Notes under the pieces: generated by a model
What the model was told of the DNA's origin: nothing
The model's input: the letters and a program-made list of their open reading frames with translations, nothing else
The model's database searches: none
Assembly (NCBI GenBank): GCA_051653605.1
Contig: JBOFWL010000066.1
Span: 1-64,000, forward strand
Reading direction: 5' to 3'
Length of the DNA: 64,000 bases
Origin: JBOFWL01 sp051653605
GTDB taxonomy: Bacteria; Spirochaetota; Brevinematia; Brevinematales; Brevinemataceae
Position numbers and translations under genes: made by a program
Part shown: piece by piece, positions 16,123 through 24,070 of the stretch
Layout of the letters: the number at the start of each line of letters is the position of its first letter
How positions within the stretch are numbered: position 1 is the first letter of the stretch

Positions 16123-16974
16123 ATGATTAAGCGTCTGCTTACTGCAGTTTTGGGTATACCCGTAACATGGTATATTATCGTTACCCCCATGTATAATGAT
16201 CTCATTTACGTGATCTTTTTTTTGATCATCCTTGTTGCACTTAGCGAAGAAATCCTTGTTCCTATTGAGAAAACTCTCAAGGCTGGGCTTTTTCTCACTC
16301 GATTAAGCCGCTTTGCTCCTATTACTATCTTTGCTTCTTGGGCAATGGTAACGAGTATTCTTCCTTATAATCTATATATTGCTGTTTATAGTACTGTAAT
16401 TGCCGTCTTTTTCTATCTTTGTGGAATTCAATACGTTTTCTTTACACGAAATTATCCCAAAAATATGGAGCTCTTTGGAGCTTTATGTTTCCATTTTGTA
16501 ACTATTAACGTTTTTATGAATAGCATGTTCATCCTCAAGTTCTACCAACCTAACGGGGCTGCTCTTGTTCTTGTTTTTGTTTTTGCATGGGTCAGCGATG
16601 CCGCAGGGATGTTCTCCGGTATGCTTTTTGGAAAACGAGAGCTTTCTTTCCTTCCTTCTAAAAAGAAAACACTCGAAGGATATATTGGCTCTTTTACCGT
16701 TTGTATCCTACTTGGTATTCTTTACTTCTTTGTATTACAGGGGTTATTTGGTCTTCCTTTCCGCTGGCCTTTATGGAAGTGGGTACTCTTTGGAATTATG
16801 ATGAGTTTCTCTGCTAATTTTGGAGACCTTGTTGAGAGCTATTTCAAGCGATGGGCAGGCATTAAAGATTCTGGCACCATCATCCCTGGAATGGGCGGTA
16901 TTTTTGATACCATCGACAGTGCTTTATACTCTGCTCCAATTGGTATTCTCTTTTTCCTCACTTATACGCCTTAA
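16123..16974 (+). CDS. cdsA: Phosphatidate cytidylyltransferase
   Basis: 283-residue integral membrane protein with about seven or eight hydrophobic segments. The CDP-diacylglycerol synthase region is recognisable: FAWVSDAAGMFSGMLFGKRELSFLPSKKKTLEGYIGS, then ANFGDLVESYFKRWAGIKDSGTIIPGMGGIFDTIDS, the family signature near the C-terminus. It converts phosphatidic acid and CTP to CDP-diacylglycerol for phospholipid synthesis. Last gene of the frr operon; a terminator follows. Confidence 0.94.
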   Translation: MIKRLLTAVLGIPVTWYIIVTPMYNDLIYVIFFLIILVALSEEILVPIEKTLKAGLFLTRLSRFAPITIFASWAMVTSILPYNLYIAVYSTVIAVFFYLCGIQYVFFTRNYPKNMELFGALCFHFVTINVFMNSMFILKFYQPNGAALVLVFVFAWVSDAAGMFSGMLFGKRELSFLPSKKKTLEGYIGSFTVCILLGILYFFVLQGLFGLPFRWPLWKWVLFGIMMSFSANFGDLVESYFKRWAGIKDSGTIIPGMGGIFDTIDSALYSAPIGILFFLTYTP

Positions 16975-16988
16975 TTATTAATACAATA

Positions 16989-17018
16989 AAGCCCCCGCTT
17001 CATGCTAGGGGCTTTTTT
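16989..17018. terminator. Intrinsic terminator after cdsA
   Basis: Stem AAAGCCCCCGC / GCTAGGGGCTTT with a short loop and a T run. The convergent minus-strand gene ends at 17018 and may use it too. Confidence 0.8.
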
Positions 17019-17647
17019 TATTCTTGGGAAGTATTTTCCTCGAGGGATATACTGAGGATCGCTAGGTTTATTTCGTTAGATGAAAAACCCATATCTATTA
17101 GCTCTTCTTTTGTTTTATTTTCTTTAAGAAACAGCAATAATTGCTCATGCGATTTTATCGTATTAGCTCGTTTCTCTCCGTAAGACCGCAGACGTTGAAC
17201 AGGAAAACCATCGAAAAGCGGTGGAATCTCTAAGGCTGCGTCAACAGGTTGCAACTCTTCTGGCGCCACTTTAAGAGATTTTTCAGGCAATGGCTCGCTG
17301 GAAATTTCTGCCTGTGCCTCTGGCTCTACCGTCTTTTTTGATTTTTTCTTACGTTCTGGTTTTTTAAGCTCGACTGGGAGAATGCTGGTAACTTTATCTT
17401 TCTCCTCTCGAAGAAGAAGTTCTTCTTCTAACTTACGTGCAATACGTATTTGCCGCTCTAAGGCTTCGAGGCGATCATCCATCATACTGATGTTTCGTTC
17501 CGAAACCCTATTGAATTCCGCGATTAGTCGTTCGGTTTCTGCTCGAAACTCTATTAAATCCGACTCGAAGGGCTTTCGCGTACGTTCTCTTAGGACAACA
17601 GCGAGTGCAATAATGCTAATGAAAAGTGATGCAATTGTAGAAATCAT
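17018..17647 (-). CDS. Membrane-anchored coiled-coil protein of unknown function
   Basis: 209 residues. An N-terminal membrane segment (ISTIASLFISIIALAVVL) is followed by a charged coiled coil (about 25-85), a Lys/Glu/Pro-rich linker and a small C-terminal domain (EELIDMGFSSNEINLAILSISLE). This domain recalls the short helical end of DUF6115/DUF2802-type proteins that occur near flagellar genes in other bacteria. That similarity is weak. The gene is single and divergent from the outer-membrane protein gene at 17721. Confidence 0.55.
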   Translation of the reverse strand: MISTIASLFISIIALAVVLRERTRKPFESDLIEFRAETERLIAEFNRVSERNISMMDDRLEALERQIRIARKLEEELLLREEKDKVTSILPVELKKPERKKKSKKTVEPEAQAEISSEPLPEKSLKVAPEELQPVDAALEIPPLFDGFPVQRLRSYGEKRANTIKSHEQLLLFLKENKTKEELIDMGFSSNEINLAILSISLEENTSQE

Positions 17648-17675
17648 ACTTCAGCATAGGATAATTTTATAAAAA

Positions 17676-17704
17676 TTGCAAGTTATGAAAGCTTCCCCTA
17701 TAAT
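17676..17704 (+). promoter_or_regulatory. Promoter of the outer-membrane protein gene
   Basis: TTGCAA, 17-base spacer, TATAAT, 16 bases before ATG 17721, with GGAGG between. Confidence 0.65.
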
Positions 17705-17720
17705 AGTAGTGGAGGATTTA

Positions 17721-18971
17721 ATGAAGCATTTTATATTTTTTTTGCTGCTCATATCGATTTCTACAGCTCATGCTCAGCGACTATCTTACAGCATTTCTAG
17801 CAGCCGATCCGATCAAAAGGCTAATACTGTGTTAATTATTTCTAATATCGTTCCTCTCGAGGGATTGATTCCGCGTTTACTGCCCGAGCTTCGGTCTCAA
17901 GGCTTCGATTTGATACAGGTTAAGGGAGAATTTAACACCCTTGGGATGTCTAAATCAAATAGCCCTTTTAGCTCTGATATAACGATGGTTTTGGAGATTA
18001 AGGTGCTGAATAGCTCACTCACTGAAACCATTGCTAAAATGGATATTGGCTTGCTTAATCTTGAAACGGGCATCAAAAAAAATCGAGTGATTAATCTACC
18101 CAAAGAAAATTATAAATTTATCGCAGCCGAAATTGCTAAATTCTTAGCAGAAGAGGACTCCTCTAAAAAAGATGTACTTGTTTCTTCCGTGAATGAGACC
18201 GAGGCTCGCATTCTTCTTTCGGATTTTCCTGGATTGAAAAAAGGAGATATTCTGACTGTTCTTCTTCAAGAGCCAAGAGAAAATATGAGTGAGGTTAAGG
18301 TAAAGGTGAGCCGACTCGAGCAGGCGACCAACAGTGAAGGAGTTTTTCAATCTTTTGCTATTCTTTCCCATCAACAGGCTCCCATCAAAAATGGTGATAA
18401 AGTACTTAGAATCATCCCCACTCGCCATCGTTTTTCACTTTCTGTATCTGGGGAAGGGGCTATTCTACGTTCGAACCCCATGACGCTTGTTTTTAGAGGT
18501 AACACTTATACCGGCCTACGCCTATGGGGTGGTGGTATTCTTGTTAAGGGAGAATATGAAAGGCTTCTTTCTTATAACCTCACCTCGACAACCACTTTTG
18601 GGCTTAATATCGATGCTTCTCTTAATACCTTCATCATGTCCGGTATTGGTTGGCGTTATCGTCGAAATTCCTGGGAGCTAATCCCTTCTTTACGGATCGG
18701 TGTTGCTTATACTCCTCTCTCTTTTCAGTTCAATAATCAACTTCTACAAGGCTCATCTATTCGATTTGGAGTCGATGCAAGTATTGGCTTTTTATACAAT
18801 GTTGGGCCAACTTTTTCAGTAGGATTTAATATTGGTGTTCAGTACTGGTTTTATAATTTAAGCATTCTTTATGAAGGAACACAACAAGTACGCGTTTCTT
18901 ACCCTGATGGACAGGTTCCTCTAGCATATCTGTATCCTCATTTGGGATTAAAATTTGCGTGGTCTTTTTAG
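17721..18971 (+). CDS. Exported protein with C-terminal beta-barrel features
   Basis: 416 residues from ATG 17721, chosen because GGAGG lies 5 bases upstream and the product begins directly with a signal peptide (MKHFIFFLLLISISTAHAQ); the longer frame starts upstream of the promoter. The N-terminal half is a periplasmic-type domain (VLIISNIVPLEGLIPRLLPELRSQGFDLI and a second repeat-like part ending near LRIIPTRH). The C-terminal half has alternating beta segments (RIGVAYTPLSFQF, FSVGFNIGVQYWFYNLSILYEG) and ends LKFAWSF with a terminal Phe. Outer-membrane insertion is inferred. The family is not recognised. Confidence 0.6.
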   Translation: MKHFIFFLLLISISTAHAQRLSYSISSSRSDQKANTVLIISNIVPLEGLIPRLLPELRSQGFDLIQVKGEFNTLGMSKSNSPFSSDITMVLEIKVLNSSLTETIAKMDIGLLNLETGIKKNRVINLPKENYKFIAAEIAKFLAEEDSSKKDVLVSSVNETEARILLSDFPGLKKGDILTVLLQEPRENMSEVKVKVSRLEQATNSEGVFQSFAILSHQQAPIKNGDKVLRIIPTRHRFSLSVSGEGAILRSNPMTLVFRGNTYTGLRLWGGGILVKGEYERLLSYNLTSTTTFGLNIDASLNTFIMSGIGWRYRRNSWELIPSLRIGVAYTPLSFQFNNQLLQGSSIRFGVDASIGFLYNVGPTFSVGFNIGVQYWFYNLSILYEGTQQVRVSYPDGQVPLAYLYPHLGLKFAWSF

Positions 18972-19041
18972 AATATTTTTCACTCTTTTTGACCATAAAA
19001 GATGTTTTTTTAATCATAAATGCCTATTTATCTATCTTATA

Positions 19042-19070
19042 TTGACAATTTGCCCTTTTAATGTTATAAT
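19042..19070 (+). promoter_or_regulatory. Strong promoter of the NSS transporter operon
   Basis: Consensus TTGACA, 17-base spacer, consensus TATAAT, 57 bases before the start codon. Confidence 0.85.
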
Positions 19071-19126
19071 GCTAGGGTTATTATTAGATTTTACTTAATG
19101 TATATTATATCAAAAGGAGTGTTTTT

Positions 19127-20659
19127 ATGAAACGCGAATCATGGGCTTCCTCCTTGGGCGTAATCCTAGCTGTTGCAGGATCCGCCGTTGGGTTAGGAAA
19201 TTTTATGCGCTTTCCGGGTCTGTTGGCTCGAAATGGTGGTGGGGCATTTTTAATTCCCTATTTTATTTCTCTTTTAGTCATCGGTTTGCCTCTTTCTTGG
19301 CTTGAGTGGACCATCGGACGTTACGGTGGAGCTCACGGAACAGGTACACCTCCAGGGGTTTTCAACATTGTATTCAGAAAGCCTTGGGCAAAGTATCTTG
19401 GTTCTTTTAGCATTCTAGCTGTATGTTATATTTTATTCTACTACCTATATTTAGAATCAATCATTCTTGGGTACGCATGGTTTTCCATCACTGGGGAGTT
19501 GACTGCAATGGCCGCATCTGGTCAAACAGCCGATTTCTTTGGGAATTATATTTCATTTAAAATTCTCTTCTTTGGGCTTCCAGCAAACGTTTTCTTTTTT
19601 GTTATTACCGTTCTTGCAAATATCGTTGTTATTGCTATCGGTGTTACTAAAGGGATCGAACGCCTTGCCAAAACTCTTATGCCTTTGCTCTTGCTTTTTG
19701 GGGTTATCCTAGCAGTTCGTGTTTTATTCCTACCTGGAATGGAACAAGGTATCGCCTTTATGTGGAACCCCGACTTCTCAAAAATTCTTAGCCCTTCCGT
19801 GTGGATTGATGCAGCTGGTCAAATCTTCTTTACTCTTTCATTAGGGATGGGAGCCATTGTCACCTATTCTTCTTATGTAAAGCGTGATAAAGATATTACT
19901 TTAGCGTCACTTACAGCAAATGCTACCAACGAATTTGCAGAAGTTATCCTTGGTGGTATGATTATTATTCCAACAGCTGCTGCCGTATTGGGCGCAACCG
20001 AGCTTGTAAAAGTAGCTCAAAGTGGCACATTTGGGCTTAGTTTCATCACTATGCCTGGGATGCTTGCTCAGCTTCCTTTCAGCAGATTCTTCTCTATAAT
20101 TTGGTTTTTACTGCTATTTTTTGCAGGGATCACCTCAACATTGTCACTTCTCCAGCCTATACAAGCTTTCTTCACCGAAGATATTCGCATGAGTAAGCCT
20201 GTGGCTCTTGGTTTAAGTGGTCTTGTTTTCTTTAGTGTTGGTCTCTATGTTGTTATGGATTCAAGCCTTAGCGTTCTTAGCGAAATCGATTTCTGGGGAG
20301 GAAACCTCATTCTTCTCATCGCAGGTCTTATTGAAGTAGTGCTTTTCGCTACTCATATAGACTCTAAACGCGGTTGGCTCGAGCTTCATCGCGGAGGACA
20401 TATCACTGTTCCAACATTCTACCGTTATATTTTGAAGTTTGTAACCCCTGTATTCTTAGCTACAATTCTTATTGGCTGGATTATCTTTAATGCTCCTGCT
20501 CAAATTATGGCCGAATCAACTCCTACAAACGTATGGGTAGCGCGCGGTATTATGGTTGCTGTAGCTATTATCATTAATGTTATGATTGGTTACTCTTGGC
20601 GTCGTCATAGCCATGACGATCGTTTGAAAATCCAAGTGGAGGACTCACTTCATGGTTAG
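19127..20659 (+). CDS. Sodium:neurotransmitter symporter (NSS) family transporter
   Basis: 510 residues with about 12 hydrophobic segments. The N-terminal SNF signature is clear: WASSLGVILAVAGSAVGLGNFMRFPGLLARNGGGAFLIPYF, the unwound TM1 region that binds Na+ and substrate in LeuT-like proteins. Further NSS features are FFTLSLGMGAIVTYSSYVKRD (TM6-7 region) and NATNEFAEVILGG. It imports an amino acid with Na+; the substrate cannot be told from sequence. AAAGGAG lies about 8 bases before ATG 19127. The stop overlaps the small downstream gene, which is probably its accessory subunit. Confidence 0.9.
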   Translation: MKRESWASSLGVILAVAGSAVGLGNFMRFPGLLARNGGGAFLIPYFISLLVIGLPLSWLEWTIGRYGGAHGTGTPPGVFNIVFRKPWAKYLGSFSILAVCYILFYYLYLESIILGYAWFSITGELTAMAASGQTADFFGNYISFKILFFGLPANVFFFVITVLANIVVIAIGVTKGIERLAKTLMPLLLLFGVILAVRVLFLPGMEQGIAFMWNPDFSKILSPSVWIDAAGQIFFTLSLGMGAIVTYSSYVKRDKDITLASLTANATNEFAEVILGGMIIIPTAAAVLGATELVKVAQSGTFGLSFITMPGMLAQLPFSRFFSIIWFLLLFFAGITSTLSLLQPIQAFFTEDIRMSKPVALGLSGLVFFSVGLYVVMDSSLSVLSEIDFWGGNLILLIAGLIEVVLFATHIDSKRGWLELHRGGHITVPTFYRYILKFVTPVFLATILIGWIIFNAPAQIMAESTPTNVWVARGIMVAVAIIINVMIGYSWRRHSHDDRLKIQVEDSLHG

Positions 20660-20819
20660 ATTATTATTGTTATTGATTATCCCATCGTTATTAAGTGCTC
20701 AAGAAGCTTCAACAACTTACGAGCTTACACCTGGTGGTTGGGTATTTATGCTCATCGCTTGGGTTGGCATTGTTGTTTGGAATATTCTCTGTTTCAGAAA
20801 AATTCTTCGCAATAAATAA
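20652..20819 (+). CDS. Small membrane protein, probable NSS transporter accessory subunit
   Basis: 55 residues, starting at ATG 20652 inside the end of the transporter gene (8-base overlap). It begins with a hydrophobic leader (MVRLLLLLIIPSLLSAQ) and has a second membrane segment (GWVFMLIAWVGIVVWNILCF) followed by a basic tail (RKILRNK). NSS transporters in many bacteria are followed by MetS-like or other small single-span accessory proteins. Position, coupling and topology support that role; direct similarity is too short to judge. Confidence 0.75.
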   Translation: MVRLLLLLIIPSLLSAQEASTTYELTPGGWVFMLIAWVGIVVWNILCFRKILRNK

Positions 20820-20820
20820 A

Positions 20821-20857
20821 AAATCCCCCTGCTTTTGCGGGGGGTTATTTTTTTTTC
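20821..20857. terminator. Intrinsic terminator after the transporter operon
   Basis: Stem AATCCCCCTGC / GCGGGGGGTT with loop TTTT-rich and a long T run. It overlaps the 3' end of the convergent rnpA-yidD gene (20845). Confidence 0.85.
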
Positions 20858-21477
20858 TTTTTAAAAGGAACCGGATCATAGCCCGACCCTCCTAATGGGT
20901 TGCATCTCAGCACTCTTTTTACTGTAAGAAACATTCCTTTCCAGAATCCATGTACACGAAGCGCATCCATCGCGTAGATACTGCAAGAAGGCTCAAAACG
21001 GCATGCTGGTTTTAATTGAGGAGATAAATATTTTTTATAAATACCGAGGCCATAAAAAGCAAGCTGCGCGATTTCACTCATAGGAGAGGAAAACCTAACA
21101 TCTTTAAGGGCAAGCGATGTTTTTTGAGACTGATAAACCTCTAAGAAAGGTTTATCGCTGAGAAGCCTGAATATTTTTTTAAGCTCCGTCTTCTTTCGAA
21201 GTAGGGATGTCCCCTGACGGTGCTGAGAAATAATAATATCGAGGGGAACTGCGGGAGGTTTTAGGCGAAACATTTCTCTTATAATGCGACGAATACCGTT
21301 ACGATATACCGCTCCCCCAAATTTTTTGGAAACAGTCACCCCTAGGCGAGAAGAAGATGCGCTAGAGGGACTAATTCTCAAAGCAAAAAAGTTTCCGAAA
21401 ATACGGAAACTCTTCTGATATATGTTTTGAAAATCCCTTTTCGTACGCAGGCGACAAGTCTTGGGATAAGAGGGCAT
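20845..21477 (-). CDS. rnpA-yidD: RNase P protein component fused to YidD
   Basis: A single 210-residue frame. Residues 1-118 are RnpA: FALRISPSSASSSRLGVTVSKKFGGAVYRNGIRRIIREMFR carries the RNA-binding RNxxRR motif. Residues about 133-205 are YidD: YKKYLSPQLKPACRFEPSCSIYAMDALRVHG, then VKRVLRCNPLGGSGYDPVP, the membrane-protein insertion efficiency factor. The two are joined in frame by a short linker with no stop, and no Shine-Dalgarno sequence precedes the internal Met133, so a genuine fusion is likely. In most bacteria rnpA and yidD are adjacent separate genes after rpmH. ATG 21477 follows the rpmH stop by one base. Confidence 0.88.
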   Translation of the reverse strand: MPSYPKTCRLRTKRDFQNIYQKSFRIFGNFFALRISPSSASSSRLGVTVSKKFGGAVYRNGIRRIIREMFRLKPPAVPLDIIISQHRQGTSLLRKKTELKKIFRLLSDKPFLEVYQSQKTSLALKDVRFSSPMSEIAQLAFYGLGIYKKYLSPQLKPACRFEPSCSIYAMDALRVHGFWKGMFLTVKRVLRCNPLGGSGYDPVPFKKKKK

Positions 21478-21478
21478 C

Positions 21479-21625
21479 TTATTTGTGGTCGGAAACGGTA
21501 AGACGAATACGACCTTTCAAGCGACGAGCTGACAAAACGCGACGTCCGTTTTTGGTGGACATGCGTGATCGAAAGCCATGCTTCCGGGCGCGCTTAATTT
21601 TTGAAGGTTGCCAAGTGCGTTTCAT
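21479..21625 (-). CDS. rpmH: Ribosomal protein L34 (bL34)
   Basis: 48 residues, too short for many ORF finders. It reads MKRTWQPSKIKRARKHGFRS, then RMSTKNGRRVLSARRLKGRIRL, the universal L34 pattern. GGAG lies 6 bases before ATG 21625. It lies immediately upstream of rnpA-yidD and downstream of tRNA-Phe on the same strand, so the three are probably one transcript. dnaA is not adjacent. Confidence 0.97.
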   Translation of the reverse strand: MKRTWQPSKIKRARKHGFRSRMSTKNGRRVLSARRLKGRIRLTVSDHK

Positions 21626-21672
21626 GTTGTACTCCACAAGATATTTAAAATAAGCAGACTGGCTGCCTAGCT

Positions 21673-21745
21673 TGCCGAGAGGCGGAATCGAACCACCGAC
21701 ACGAGGATTTTCAGTCCTCTGCTCTACCTACTGAGCTATCTCGGC
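21673..21745 (-). tRNA. tRNA-Phe(GAA)
   Basis: Minus-strand cloverleaf: acceptor GCCGAGA/TCTCGGC with discriminator A, D-arm GCTC..GAGC, anticodon loop CTGAAAA (GAA), T-loop TTCGATT. No CCA is encoded. Confidence 0.95.
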
Positions 21746-21757
21746 TAACAGTGAAAT

Positions 21758-21786
21758 ATTATAACAAATATTTCTTCATTTGTCAA
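21758..21786 (-). promoter_or_regulatory. Promoter of tRNA-Phe / rpmH / rnpA-yidD
   Basis: On the minus strand TTGACA, 17-base spacer, TATAAT, 12 bases before the tRNA 5' end. Confidence 0.85.
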
Positions 21787-21794
21787 CGTATTTT

Positions 21795-22877
21795 TTAATT
21801 TTTTGTCAAGATAAGGCGGCTTGCTATGATTTCCGCTGCTTTAGTTATCTCTTGTGCCCATATAGATGTTAAATCAACTTTATTCAAGGTGCCTTTATCT
21901 GCAAGCCCTGTAATTTTAGGATCCAAGGGTAGTTCGCAAAGCACTTCTACACTATTTTCCTTTAAAAATTCATCAAATTCTTCTGATTTAGGGTAAATCG
22001 GCATTGTTTTTTTACAATCTGGGCAGACAAGCATACTCATATTTCGCACCAAGCCTAAAACTGGTACGTGCATTTTTCGGAACATTCCTATTCCTTTCGC
22101 TGTATCTTCCATAGCAACGGCTTGTGGTGTACTCACGGCAACCACTCCAGACAGTGGAATACTTTGTCCAACTGTAATCGCAATATCTCCGGTTCCTGGA
22201 GGCATATCAATCACACAAACGTCAAAAACTTCATCCCATAGGGTATTTTCAAAAATTTGGCGGATCACTCCATTAACAATAGGGGCTCTCCACACAATAG
22301 GCGCCGAGCTATCGACAAGGTTACCCACGCTAATTGTATAAATTCCATCCTTTTCCATGGGGATGAACTGCTCATCATAAACTTGTATCTCTCCTTCCGT
22401 CCCCATAATTCTAGGAACAGATGGGCCATAAATATCCAAATCGATGATGGCGACTTTCAGGCCTTTTCTAGCAAAAGCTTGCGCCAATCCAACAGAAACT
22501 GTTGATTTTCCCACGCCCCCTTTTGCAGAATGCACGGCAACAATGCTTCTCATGTGGTTGAAAGCCTCTTTATTGATGAGATCTTCCACTGGCTTGCCTG
22601 CATGAGGAGGAGGGGTTGCGTTACTTCGAGAAAGCTCTGCAACAGGGCGATCGATAATGCTTACAAAAGCCTCTATATCTTGAGCGAGAAACTTCGCTTC
22701 GATCACACTCCGAAGCTCGCGTTTTTGTTCATGAGAAAGCCCTGGAAGCACCAATCGAAATTTTAGCGTTTTACCTTCTGATGTAATGCCTTCTACAGAG
22801 CCATTTAGGTCTAGTGGCGTGGCATTAACAGGATGTGAAATCTCGTTAAGGAGATTTTTTATTTCTATTTCTGTCAT
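21795..22877 (-). CDS. mrp: Mrp/ApbC (NBP35-type) iron-sulfur carrier ATPase
   Basis: 360 residues. An N-terminal DUF59/MIP18-like domain (1-80) is followed by a P-loop ATPase of the MinD/Mrp class with deviant Walker A SAKGGVGKST at 117-126, IDLDIYGPSVPRI, VIDMPPGTGDIAI and the paired cysteines VCPDCKK that bind a transferable cluster at the dimer interface. It delivers [4Fe-4S] clusters to apoproteins, useful for the hydrogenase and MEP-pathway enzymes of this organism. AGAGGGT precedes ATG 22877. Confidence 0.93.
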   Translation of the reverse strand: MTEIEIKNLLNEISHPVNATPLDLNGSVEGITSEGKTLKFRLVLPGLSHEQKRELRSVIEAKFLAQDIEAFVSIIDRPVAELSRSNATPPPHAGKPVEDLINKEAFNHMRSIVAVHSAKGGVGKSTVSVGLAQAFARKGLKVAIIDLDIYGPSVPRIMGTEGEIQVYDEQFIPMEKDGIYTISVGNLVDSSAPIVWRAPIVNGVIRQIFENTLWDEVFDVCVIDMPPGTGDIAITVGQSIPLSGVVAVSTPQAVAMEDTAKGIGMFRKMHVPVLGLVRNMSMLVCPDCKKTMPIYPKSEEFDEFLKENSVEVLCELPLDPKITGLADKGTLNKVDLTSIWAQEITKAAEIIASRLILTKN

Positions 22878-22890
22878 AGAAACCCTCTAT

Positions 22891-24012
22891 CTATTTATTT
22901 TGTTTAAAATTTTGATGATATTTGGTGATGCATTCTTGGTATTTTTGTCGAAACATTGCTCGGGAAAATTGCTGAGTATGTTGAGCAATATAAGAAGGAT
23001 CAAAGCGATCTTCTATGGTTTCAAATTTAGAAACAGCCTGACAAATATCTTCTATAGTTTGATGATGAAAGAAAACACCAGTCTTTTCATCGATCACTGT
23101 TTCTTTTACGCCACCTTTACCAAAGGCAATCACTGGCGTTCCTAGGCTTTGGGCTTCTACAGGAAGAATTCCAAAATCTTCATCGGCGGCAAAGACAAAA
23201 GCTTTCGCCCTTCCTATCTCTGACAACATTTCTGCACGAGGTAAATAGCCTCGACATTCAATATTAGTAGCTCGAGCCGCAATTGCTTGCACTTTTGCAA
23301 AGTCTGTTCCATCGCCAAGGACAATTAATTTTTTATCGGGCATTGCAGCAAATGCCTCTGCAATTAGAGGGATTTTTTTATAAGGAACATGCCTTGATGC
23401 CGTAACAAAGATGTTTTCTTTATCTAAAACAGGTTTTTCAGAAAGATCTACCGGAGGATAAACAACCTCTGCCTCTCTTTTATAAATGCGTTCAACTCTT
23501 TCTTTAACATAATGAGAGTTGGCAATAAAGAAATCTACATTATCAGCGGTCTGTTTATCCCATTTTCTCAACCCAGAGAAGACAAATCTTGCATAAGGAC
23601 GCAAAATCATCGGTAATGAAGCAAGATATTGTTCTGATAAATCCCAAATATACCTCATAGGAGTATGAATATAGCAGATATGACAGGTTTTTGGGCTTTT
23701 TGGCAACGCTTTAATCGCAGCATGCGACGAAGATAACAGCAAGTCGGCATCTCCAATATCCAGATTAGCCACTGCTAGCGGAAATAAGTTGGGAATCTTA
23801 CGATAAATTTGATTTATCATTGGTATATTTTGGAGAAAAGAATGATGAATAGTGGCATTTTCAAAAGGAGTATTTTTTAAATTGCCGTGAAATAAAGTAT
23901 AAATGGGCGCCTCGGGATAGAGTGTTTGCATTTCGGCAAGAACGCTTTCTGCTCCCGCAATATCCACCAACCAATCGTGAGCCAAAATTGTTTTCAATAT
24001 ATTCTCCAACAT
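22891..24012 (-). CDS. Glycosyltransferase family 4
   Basis: 373 residues with the two-domain GT-B layout. N-terminal: ILAHDWLVDIAGAESVLAEM and YIHTPMRYIWDLSEQYL. C-terminal donor-binding domain: VTASRHVPYKKIPLIAEAF, LVVLGDGTDFAKVQ, and the E-x7-E type segment FVFAADEDFGILPVEAQSLGTPVIAFGKGGVKETV. The close match to mannosyl/rhamnosyl-type GT4 enzymes suggests a role in envelope polysaccharide or glycolipid synthesis; the substrate is not predictable. Its start region overlaps the divergent promoter of the YmdB gene. It precedes mrp by 13 bases on the same strand. Confidence 0.88.
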   Translation of the reverse strand: MLENILKTILAHDWLVDIAGAESVLAEMQTLYPEAPIYTLFHGNLKNTPFENATIHHSFLQNIPMINQIYRKIPNLFPLAVANLDIGDADLLLSSSHAAIKALPKSPKTCHICYIHTPMRYIWDLSEQYLASLPMILRPYARFVFSGLRKWDKQTADNVDFFIANSHYVKERVERIYKREAEVVYPPVDLSEKPVLDKENIFVTASRHVPYKKIPLIAEAFAAMPDKKLIVLGDGTDFAKVQAIAARATNIECRGYLPRAEMLSEIGRAKAFVFAADEDFGILPVEAQSLGTPVIAFGKGGVKETVIDEKTGVFFHHQTIEDICQAVSKFETIEDRFDPSYIAQHTQQFSRAMFRQKYQECITKYHQNFKQNK

Positions 24013-24040
24013 TGAAATTTTTTTTGAACTATATTATAAT
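24012..24040 (+). promoter_or_regulatory. Promoter of the ymdB-like operon
   Basis: TTGAAA, 17-base spacer, TATAAT, 31 bases before ATG 24071. Confidence 0.65.
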
Positions 24041-24070
24041 GAGAGACCTTATAAAATTCAAGGAAGCATC

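Noticed and set aside
20845..21800. Replication origin next to rpmH-rnpA
   Set aside because: rpmH-rnpA often flank dnaA/oriC, but dnaA, dnaN and DnaA-box clusters are not visible here, and a tRNA gene and mrp follow instead.
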